From assembly GCA_002360295.1 (NCBI GenBank), contig DEQI01000238.1, positions 1,900 to 15,636 on the forward strand: DNA of 13,737 bases. Reading direction: 5' to 3'. Both the position numbers and the translations under genes were made by a program. This stretch comes from Planococcaceae bacterium UBA3370. GTDB lineage: Bacteria > Bacillota > Bacilli > Bacillales_A > Planococcaceae. The notes below the pieces were generated by a model. It made no database searches, was not told where the DNA came from, and worked only from the letters and a program-made list of their open reading frames with translations. Shown one piece after another: positions 8,608 to 13,737 of this stretch (position 1 is the first letter of the stretch; the number at the start of each line of letters is the position of its first letter).

Positions 8608-8683
8608 GCGCTTAAGCTGGCTACACTTGCCGCTCTCCGTTCCTTATGCTAACAATTGCTGATAAATCATTCTAGAAAAATAT

Positions 8684-8712
8684 TTAGCGATGTTTCATCA
8701 ACAAATTATAAA
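8684..8712 (+). promoter_or_regulatory. Candidate promoter for truB-ribF
   Basis: TTAGCG (8684-8689) is followed after 17 bases by TATAAA (8707-8712). The -10 matches consensus at five of six positions, the -35 at only three. A promoter is expected somewhere in 8129-8924 because of the terminator after rbfA. If this is the one, the truB leader is about 200 bases long and contains the palindromic repeat at 8742-8857. Confidence 0.3.
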
Positions 8713-8741
8713 GAAGAGACAGTAATATGTGCATTTTTGTA

Positions 8742-8857
8742 GATTGGAGTGGAGCCAGCGTGACTCCTTGGGGATTAGCGTCACAGATGAGACCCCGCAA
8801 CGTAGTGAGGAGGCTCATCGGACGTCCCCAGGAAAGCACGATGGCGCAACGGAAATC
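8742..8857. repeat. 116-base imperfect palindrome, dispersed-repeat type, in front of truB
   Basis: The segment folds back on itself almost end to end. GATT (8742-8745) faces AATC (8854-8857). GCCA (8754-8757) pairs with TGGC (8842-8845). CGTG (8759-8762) pairs with CACG (8837-8840). CCT (8766-8768) pairs with AGG (8830-8832). GGGGA (8770-8774) pairs with TCCCC (8825-8829). CGTC (8779-8782) pairs with GACG (8821-8824). GATGAG (8786-8791) pairs with CTCATC (8814-8819). CCCCGC (8793-8798) pairs with GTGAGG (8805-8810), with one mismatch and one wobble. It is more GC-rich than its surroundings. The phrases GATGAGACCCCGC, GTGAGGAGGCTCATC and GGAAATCAAACC recall a repeat scattered between genes in many Bacillus and Lysinibacillus genomes (recognition from memory). 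The direct repeat GTGCAT occurs at 8729-8734 and 8865-8870, just outside both ends. No open frame of note crosses it. Confidence 0.75.
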
Positions 8858-8924
8858 AAACCCAGTGCATGGAAAATAATGTAGAGAATTTTGTAAAATG
8901 GATTTTTATTAAAGGAGTGCGTAT

Positions 8925-9836
8925 ATGAACGGCATTTTACCACTATGGAAAGAACGTGGCATGACTAGCCATGATTGCGTATTTAAACTACGTAAAATAT
9001 TAAAAACAAAAAAAGTTGGGCATACCGGAACATTAGATCCTGGTGTAGAAGGTGTATTGCCAATTTGTATCGGTCAAGCAACACGCATTGCAGAGTATTT
9101 AACAAATTCCGGGAAAACCTATGAAGCTATTATCTCAATTGGCCGTTCCACGACAACAGAAGATGCAGAAGGGGATACGGTTGAACAAAATCTAACATGT
9201 AAACAATTTACTCGGGAACAAATTATCACTACACTTCAAAGTTTAACAGGAGAAATCGAACAAACTCCTCCAATGTTTTCAGCTGTAAAAGTGAATGGAA
9301 AAAAACTATACGAATACGCAAGGGCTGGCCAATCAGTTGAACGCCCAACGAGAAAAGTGACCATTCATGAGCTGACACTTTTAGAGGATACTGAAAACTT
9401 TGAAGGGGAAGAAGTACAATTCCGAATTCGAATTAAATGTAGTAAAGGTACTTATATTCGTACTCTTGCTGTGCAAATTGGTGAAGCATTAGGATACCCA
9501 GCTCATATGCATGAGCTTGTCCGTACAGCATCCGGTACTTTTTCACAAGAAAACTGTTTTACATTAGCAGAAGTGCAAAGCCTCATGGATGAAGGAAAAA
9601 CGAATGAATTTTTATTGCCTGTTGAATATGCATTATCTAATTATCCCTATATAGAAATAAATGCTTCAAATGAAAAACAAATTTTAAATGGACAAGTGCT
9701 TCCACTAGATGCATTATTAAAGGAACATGATAAAATTGTCTATGGTGTGAACGGTCGAGCCATTGCGGTTTATATTGCCCATCCAACTAAGGCAGGCCAA
9801 ATGAAGCCCGATAAAATGTTCCCTGAAGTAAACTAG
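8925..9836 (+). CDS. truB: tRNA pseudouridine(55) synthase TruB
   Basis: Converts uridine 55 in the T-loop of tRNAs to pseudouridine and also acts as a tRNA folding chaperone. The length is 303 residues, normal for Gram-positive TruB. The catalytic aspartate is D38 in VGHTGTLDPGVEGVLPICIG. Further family motifs are PPMFSAVKVNGKKLYEYARAG (K122 starts KVNGKK) and KGTYIRTLAVQIGEALG near residues 174-190. A C-terminal PUA-like RNA-binding region covers about 230-303. AAAGGAG lies about 8 bases upstream of the ATG. It lies 844 bases after rbfA instead of directly behind it, and 11 bases before ribF. The ribF ribosome binding site AGGAGG overlaps the truB stop codon, so truB and ribF form one transcription unit. 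Confidence 0.97.
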   Translation: MNGILPLWKERGMTSHDCVFKLRKILKTKKVGHTGTLDPGVEGVLPICIGQATRIAEYLTNSGKTYEAIISIGRSTTTEDAEGDTVEQNLTCKQFTREQIITTLQSLTGEIEQTPPMFSAVKVNGKKLYEYARAGQSVERPTRKVTIHELTLLEDTENFEGEEVQFRIRIKCSKGTYIRTLAVQIGEALGYPAHMHELVRTASGTFSQENCFTLAEVQSLMDEGKTNEFLLPVEYALSNYPYIEINASNEKQILNGQVLPLDALLKEHDKIVYGVNGRAIAVYIAHPTKAGQMKPDKMFPEVN

Positions 9837-9847
9837 GAGGCTTAGTA

Positions 9848-10795
9848 ATGGAAGTCATATATTTAAAATATCCACATCAATTAAAAAAAACGGAAGCGGC
9901 TTATTCTCTAGCGGTAGGATTTTTTGATGGTGTGCATATTGGACATCAAGCAGTTATTAAAAGTGCAATTGAAAAAGCGCAACAATTACATGTGAAAAGC
10001 GCAGTTATGACATTTGATCCGCATCCTTCTATTGTACTTGGAGCGCGTAATGAAAAAGTATTTTACATTACCCCTTTACAGCAAAAACTTGATACATTAA
10101 AAAATTTAGGTGTAGACACAGTATTTGTTGTTAACTTTACATCAGATTTTGCCAAGTTATCACCAGAACAATTTGTCCAATATTTCATTCGTGAGCTGAA
10201 TGTAAAACATGTCACAGCTGGATTTGATTTTTCATTTGGTTCTTTCGGAAAAGGAGATATGCACTTAATGGATGAGTTATCAAAGGGAGATTTTGGCGTG
10301 ACAGTGATTGATAAGCAAACAAATTGTAATGAAAAAATAAGCTCTACTCGTATTCGAAAATTATTACAAGCAGGAGAAATGGAAGAAGTACGTACTTTGC
10401 TTGGTCGTGCCTTTGAAGTGCCAGGTATTGTCGTACATGGCGACAAACGCGGAAGAACGCTAGGCTTTCCTACTGCAAATGTTCAATCAATGGAAGGCTG
10501 CTTCATACCGGCTACCGGTGTATACGCTGTAAAAATATACGTACAAAATAAATGGTATAACGGAGTTTGTAATGTCGGCTATAAACCAACATTTAATAAC
10601 CCAGAAAATAAACAATTATCAATTGAAGTACATATATTTAACTTCGATAAAAATATTTACGGAGAAGATGTAGTAGTTGGCTGGTACAAACGAATTCGAA
10701 GCGAGCAAAAATTTAATGGTATAGAAGAACTAAAAGCGCAAATTGAAAAAGATAAACGAGAAGCGGTAGAATATTTAGAGACATTATCATTATAG
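9848..10795 (+). CDS. ribF: Bifunctional riboflavin kinase / FAD synthetase
   Basis: Makes FMN from riboflavin and ATP, then FAD from FMN and ATP; called RibC in B. subtilis. The length of 315 residues is typical. The N-terminal FMN adenylyltransferase domain (about 1-185) shows the nucleotidyltransferase motif GFFDGVHIGHQ at 24-34, then MTFDPHPS and GFDFSFGSFGKGD, and ends in SSTRIRKLL. The C-terminal riboflavin kinase domain (about 186-310) carries RGRTLGFPTANV at 201-212, with the PTAN ATP/Mg site. It continues with GVCNVGYKPTFNN and the IEVHIFNFDKNIYG stretch that supplies the general-base glutamate region. AGGAGG at 9835-9840 precedes the ATG by 7 bases. It follows truB closely. No terminator of standard form is seen after it; the next promoter, that of rpsO, begins at the ribF stop. 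Confidence 0.97.
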   Translation: MEVIYLKYPHQLKKTEAAYSLAVGFFDGVHIGHQAVIKSAIEKAQQLHVKSAVMTFDPHPSIVLGARNEKVFYITPLQQKLDTLKNLGVDTVFVVNFTSDFAKLSPEQFVQYFIRELNVKHVTAGFDFSFGSFGKGDMHLMDELSKGDFGVTVIDKQTNCNEKISSTRIRKLLQAGEMEEVRTLLGRAFEVPGIVVHGDKRGRTLGFPTANVQSMEGCFIPATGVYAVKIYVQNKWYNGVCNVGYKPTFNNPENKQLSIEVHIFNFDKNIYGEDVVVGWYKRIRSEQKFNGIEELKAQIEKDKREAVEYLETLSL

Positions 10796-10824
10796 TTGCT
10801 TGTATATAAGTTATATGGTACTAT
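10796..10824 (+). promoter_or_regulatory. Extended -10 promoter for rpsO
   Basis: TTGCTT (10796-10801) and TACTAT (10819-10824) are 17 bases apart, and TGG directly before the -10 gives the TGn extension typical of strong Gram-positive promoters. It starts at the last base of the ribF stop codon. The predicted start near 10831 leaves a leader of about 95 bases before rpsO. Confidence 0.6.
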
Positions 10825-10830
10825 TCAAAA

Positions 10831-10896
10831 GTGCACAAATGTGCTAAACCATAGCTCAGCTTTCCGTTTCTCCAGACGATTGCTTAGCTATCGGGG
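10831..10896 (+). promoter_or_regulatory. Structured 5' leader of rpsO, candidate S15 autoregulatory site
   Basis: Two hairpins can form. GCAC (10833-10836) pairs with GTGC (10841-10844). A longer stem joins 10851-10860 with 10882-10891: ATAGCT with AGCTAT, one C-T mismatch, then AGC with GCT, around a 21-base loop. S15 represses its own translation through leader structures in several bacteria including Geobacillus, which makes this position suggestive. I cannot assign it to a described S15 leader class by eye. AGGAGG at 10911-10916 lies outside the stem. Confidence 0.4.
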
Positions 10897-10925
10897 ATAA
10901 TACAAAATTTAGGAGGTCCATTCAC

Positions 10926-11195
10926 ATGGCAATCACAAAAGAACGTAAAAATGAAATTATCGCTGAGTACCGCACTCACGAAAGCGACACTGGTTCTCCA
11001 GAAGTACAAATCGCTGTATTAACTGCAGAAATCAATGCATTAAACACTCACTTACGTACTCACAAAAAAGACTTCCACTCAGAGCGTGGTCTTCTTAAAA
11101 TGGTAGGTCGTCGTCGTCATTTATTAAAATACCTTCGTGAAACTGACGTACAACGTTACCGTGAATTAATCAACAAACTTGGATTACGTCGCTAA
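10926..11195 (+). CDS. rpsO: 30S ribosomal protein S15
   Basis: Primary 16S rRNA-binding protein that recognises the three-way junction of helices 20-22 and nucleates assembly of the 30S platform; it also forms a bridge to the 50S subunit. The 89 residues are the exact family length. Conserved stretches are the loop [13 protein letters not shown] (about 21-33), [28 protein letters not shown] and the C-terminal LGLRR. All four expected helices are present. A strong AGGAGGT lies 9 bases before the ATG. It is a single-gene unit here, with its own extended -10 promoter and a terminator 8 bases after the stop. The rpsO-pnp order is conserved across bacteria. Confidence 0.98.
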   Translation: MAITKERKNEIIAEYRTHESDTGSPEVQIAVLTAEINALNTHLRTHKKDFHSERGLLKMVGRRRHLLKYLRETDVQRYRELINKLGLRR

Positions 11196-11203
11196 TCTGA
11201 ATT

Positions 11204-11233
11204 AAAAAGCGGGAGATTTCCCGCTTTTTATTT
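11204..11233 (+). terminator. Rho-independent terminator after rpsO
   Basis: A perfect 11-bp stem, AAAAAGCGGGA (11204-11214) with TCCCGCTTTTT (11219-11229), has the four-base loop gatt. The stem ends in five T residues followed by attt. It separates rpsO from pnp. Confidence 0.93.
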
Positions 11234-11336
11234 ATGTTTTGAGAAAGCGATTTACGTATAATCAAGGTGTATATAACACATAAACCAACTCCTAAATCAA
11301 AACTATTTAAATTTCCAACAATTATAATGAAAATAT

Positions 11337-11366
11337 TTAGCATAGAAAACGCATTTTTGATACACT
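11337..11366 (+). promoter_or_regulatory. Candidate extended -10 promoter for pnp
   Basis: TTAGCA (11337-11342), an 18-base spacer and TACACT (11361-11366) preceded by TGa give an extended -10 arrangement about 58 bases before the pnp start. TATAAT hexamers also occur at 11257-11262 and 11323-11328, but without a -35 at proper distance. A promoter is expected because the rpsO terminator lies upstream. Which hexamer is used cannot be decided by eye. Confidence 0.35.
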
Positions 11367-11424
11367 AACTATGGTACATAAAAAAAGATGACGTAGAGTG
11401 TAACAAAAGAAAGGGGTTCAATTG

Positions 11425-13536
11425 ATGAACGACAAAAAGGTCTATTCGTATGAATGGGCTGGCCGTCCACTTGTAATCGAAGTAGGACAGTTAGCAAAAC
11501 AAGCAAATGGTGCAGCATTAGTACGCTATGGTGAAACAGCCGTATTAGCAACTGCCACAATGTCAAAATCACCTAAGCCATTAGATTTCTTCCCATTAAC
11601 AGTAAACTATGAAGAACGTCTATATGCAGCAGGTAAAATTCCAGGAGGCTTCATTAAACGTGAAGGACGTCCATCAGAAAACGCGATTTTAGCATCACGT
11701 TTAATCGACCGTCCGATCCGACCAATGTTCCCAGATGGCTTCCGTAATGAAGTACAAGTTATTTCAATGGTTATGTCAAATGATCCTGATTGCCCATCAG
11801 ATATGGCGGCAATGTTTGGTTCTTCATTAGCTTTAGCTATTTCAGATATTCCGTTTGATGGTCCAATTGCAGGTGTTCATGTTGGCTATATTAATGGTGA
11901 ATTTATCATTAACCCAACTACAGAACAATTAACAGAAAGTACAATTCATTTATCTGTAGCAGGGAATAAAGATGCCATCAACATGGTTGAAGCAGGTGCT
12001 TTAGAAGTACCAGAGGAAGTAATGCTTGAAGCCATTATGTTTGGTCATGAAGAAATTAAAAAATTAATTGCTTTCCAAGAACAAATTGTTGCTGAAGTAG
12101 GCAAAGAAAAAATCGAGGTTGTATTATACGAGCTTGATGAAGAATTAACTGCTCAAGTGAAAGCAGCTTGTGAGGCGGATATGAATGCAGCTATTCAAAC
12201 GGTTGAAAAGCATGCACGTGAAGAAGCAATCTCAGCTGTTAAAGAAAGAGTACTAGCAGTTTATGAAGAGCAAGAAGCAGATGAAGAAACACTAAAGCAA
12301 GTAAAAGGCATTTTAGATAAAATGGTAAAAGACGAAGTACGCCGTCTTATTACGGAAGAAAAAGTGCGTCCAGACGGTCGAAAATTAGATGAAATTCGTC
12401 CTTTATCATCAGAAGTAGCATTACTTGACCGTACACATGGTTCTGCGTTATTTACACGTGGACAAACACAAGCTTTATCAATTTGTACATTAGGCGCGCT
12501 AGGTGACGTACAAATTATTGATGGTCTAGGAATTGAAGAATCTAAACGTTTCATGCATCATTACAACTTCCCACAATTCTCAGTTGGGGAAACAGGTCCA
12601 ATGCGTGGTCCTGGTCGACGTGAGATTGGGCACGGAGCATTAGGTGAGCGTGCATTATCAGCTGTCATTCCAGATGAGTCCGTATTCCCTTACACAATTC
12701 GCTGTGTATCAGAAGTTTTAGAGTCGAATGGTTCTACTTCACAAGCATCTATTTGTGCAAGTACACTGGCGATGATGGATGCAGGAGTACCATTAAAAGC
12801 ACCAGTTGCGGGTATTGCAATGGGTCTTATTAAAAAAGGTGAGCATTACTCTATTTTAACAGATATCCAAGGAATGGAAGATCACCTTGGGGATATGGAC
12901 TTTAAAGTGGCAGGTACAGCAAAAGGGGTAACTGCACTACAAATGGATATTAAAATTGACGGTCTATCACGTAATATTTTAGAAGAAGCGTTAACACAAG
13001 CGAAAATTGGTCGTATGCATATTTTAGAGTCAATGCTTGCAACACTTGCAGAGCCACGTACATCATTATCAAAATACGCACCAAAAATTTCAGTTATTAA
13101 AATTAATCCTGATAAAATCCGTGATGTTATTGGACCAGGTGGTAAACAAATCAATAAAATTATTGATGAAACGGGCGTTAAAATTGATACAGAACAAGAC
13201 GGTACAATTTACATTTCTTCATCTGATGAGGCAATGATTAACCGTGCTCGTGAAATCATTGAGTCAATCGTACGTGAAGCTAAAGTGGGCGAATACTATA
13301 TGGCTACAGTGAAGCGTATTGAAAAATTCGGTGCTTTCTGTGAAATTTTCCCTGGTAAAGATGGTTTACTACACATTTCAGAAATTCAAGAAGAACGTAC
13401 GAAAGCAGTAGAAGATGTTTTAAAACTAGGTGATCAATTACTTGTAAAATGTATTGAAATTGATAATCAAGGTCGTGTAAACTTATCACGTAAAATTGTG
13501 ATAAAAGAAGAAAAAGAGCGCGCTGAGCAACAATAA
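11425..13536 (+). CDS. pnp: Polyribonucleotide nucleotidyltransferase (PNPase)
   Basis: Trimeric 3'-5' phosphorolytic exoribonuclease that degrades mRNA, releasing nucleoside diphosphates, and can add 3' tails in reverse. The length of 703 residues matches the family. Order: first RNase PH domain (about 1-230; [17 protein letters not shown] and [16 protein letters not shown]), helical linker (about 235-315), second, catalytic RNase PH domain (about 316-550), KH domain (about 555-615, [14 protein letters not shown]) and S1 domain (about 618-690, [19 protein letters not shown]). The active-site acidic segment GDMDFKVAG lies at 489-497, and the phosphate-binding serines fall in [11 protein letters not shown] prefer the ATG at 11425 to the in-frame TTG at 11422, because AAGGGG (11411-11416) is 8 bases from the former. 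It is followed by its own terminator. Confidence 0.98.
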   Translation: MNDKKVYSYEWAGRPLVIEVGQLAKQANGAALVRYGETAVLATATMSKSPKPLDFFPLTVNYEERLYAAGKIPGGFIKREGRPSENAILASRLIDRPIRPMFPDGFRNEVQVISMVMSNDPDCPSDMAAMFGSSLALAISDIPFDGPIAGVHVGYINGEFIINPTTEQLTESTIHLSVAGNKDAINMVEAGALEVPEEVMLEAIMFGHEEIKKLIAFQEQIVAEVGKEKIEVVLYELDEELTAQVKAACEADMNAAIQTVEKHAREEAISAVKERVLAVYEEQEADEETLKQVKGILDKMVKDEVRRLITEEKVRPDGRKLDEIRPLSSEVALLDRTHGSALFTRGQTQALSICTLGALGDVQIIDGLGIEESKRFMHHYNFPQFSVGETGPMRGPGRREIGHGALGERALSAVIPDESVFPYTIRCVSEVLESNGSTSQASICASTLAMMDAGVPLKAPVAGIAMGLIKKGEHYSILTDIQGMEDHLGDMDFKVAGTAKGVTALQMDIKIDGLSRNILEEALTQAKIGRMHILESMLATLAEPRTSLSKYAPKISVIKINPDKIRDVIGPGGKQINKIIDETGVKIDTEQDGTIYISSSDEAMINRAREIIESIVREAKVGEYYMATVKRIEKFGAFCEIFPGKDGLLHISEIQEERTKAVEDVLKLGDQLLVKCIEIDNQGRVNLSRKIVIKEEKERAEQQ

Positions 13537-13555
13537 TAAGTAAGTGATATTATTG

Positions 13556-13585
13556 GAGGTTGTACAAAAGTGTACAGCCTCTTTT
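13556..13585 (+). terminator. Rho-independent terminator after pnp
   Basis: An 11-bp stem pairs 13556-13566 with 13571-13581 (one T-G wobble; core TTGTACA/TGTACAG) around the loop aaag. Four T residues follow. It starts 20 bases after the pnp stop. Confidence 0.85.
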
Positions 13586-13628
13586 ATTACATAGATGTTT
13601 AGAAAAGTGTGGTAGCATGAGAAATAAA

Positions 13629-13637
13629 TGCTATAAA
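13629..13637 (+). promoter_or_regulatory. Possible extended -10 promoter for the mlpA-like gene
   Basis: TGCTATAAA combines a TGn extension with TATAAA, 33 bases before the start codon. No good -35 lies 16-18 bases upstream. A promoter is expected between the pnp terminator and the next gene. Confidence 0.35.
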
Positions 13638-13669
13638 AATTACTTACTTTAAACATGGGGGAAATGAAG

Positions 13670-13737
13670 ATGGTGTTAGTAAGGACTTGTCAAAATGGCG
13701 TACGTATTGTGTCGGAGCAAATGTCTCATGTACGCTC
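13670..13737 (+). CDS. mlpA: Insulinase-family (M16) zinc peptidase, MlpA/YmxG-like, 5' end only
   Basis: Only the first 22 complete codons are visible and the frame runs off the window. The translation MVLVRTCQNGVRIVSEQMSH matches the characteristic N terminus of Bacillales M16 peptidases (TCQNGVRIV), which lie downstream of pnp in B. subtilis (mlpA/ymxG). The catalytic HxxEH motif would lie beyond the window, so activity cannot be judged. In-frame ATGs also occur at 13655 and 13664. The one at 13670 is preferred because GGGGGA (13657-13662) lies 7 bases upstream. In B. subtilis ylxY sits between pnp and this gene; here it is absent. Confidence 0.75.
   Translation, partial: MVLVRTCQNGVRIVSEQMSHVR

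Noticed and set aside
8742..8857. CRISPR-like or tRNA-like reading of the palindromic segment
   Set aside because: There is only one unit with no spaced repeats, and the fold is one long hairpin rather than a cloverleaf.
11257..11262. TATAAT upstream of pnp as the main -10
   Set aside because: TTGAGA upstream is only 12 bases away and no other -35 is at proper distance, so this consensus hexamer alone is not enough.

Overview
This window is a piece of a low-GC Gram-positive (Bacillales) chromosome carrying the conserved polC / nusA-infB / rpsO-pnp region. The genes, all on the + strand, are: the C-terminal 60% of polC (DNA polymerase III alpha), then rimP, nusA, rnpM (ylxR), ylxQ, infB, ylxP, rbfA, truB, ribF, rpsO, pnp, and the first 22 codons of a mlpA-type zinc peptidase. 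Gene order, the Gram-positive PolC polymerase, the ylxR/ylxQ/ylxP genes and AGGAGG ribosome binding sites all point to Bacillales. AT-rich codon use and the type of dispersed hairpin repeat suggest a Lysinibacillus/Solibacillus-like member of the Planococcaceae/Caryophanaceae. That genus-level guess is inference from memory.

Layout. Bases 1-2535 are polC, closed by a hairpin terminator. Bases 2658-2855 hold a likely promoter for the translation/transcription-factor operon. Bases 2856-8080 are the tight cluster rimP-nusA-rnpM-ylxQ-infB-ylxP-rbfA, with overlapping or closely spaced genes. It ends in a strong terminator at 8085-8128. Bases 8129-8924 are an unusual stretch of almost 800 bases between rbfA and truB, which are adjacent in Bacillus subtilis. 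It has no intact gene. It holds several inverted repeats, a small ORF that looks like the tail of a decayed mobile-element protein, and a 116-base imperfect palindrome of the dispersed-repeat kind seen in Bacillales. Bases 8925-10795 are truB-ribF, translationally close. Bases 10796-11233 are rpsO with its own extended -10 promoter, a hairpin leader and a terminator. Bases 11337-13585 are pnp with a candidate promoter and a terminator. The mlpA-like gene starts at 13670, with no ylxY gene between it and pnp.

The genes form a coherent gene-expression neighbourhood. RimP and RbfA mature the 30S subunit. NusA controls pausing and termination. RnpM and YlxQ are small RNA-binding proteins. IF2 starts translation. 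TruB modifies tRNA. S15 nucleates the 30S platform and PNPase degrades RNA. RibF makes FMN and FAD. The coding part is ordinary, and I see no novel enzyme system or defence island. The only region that deserves a second look is the 8129-8924 spacer. The rpsO leader is a smaller point of interest.
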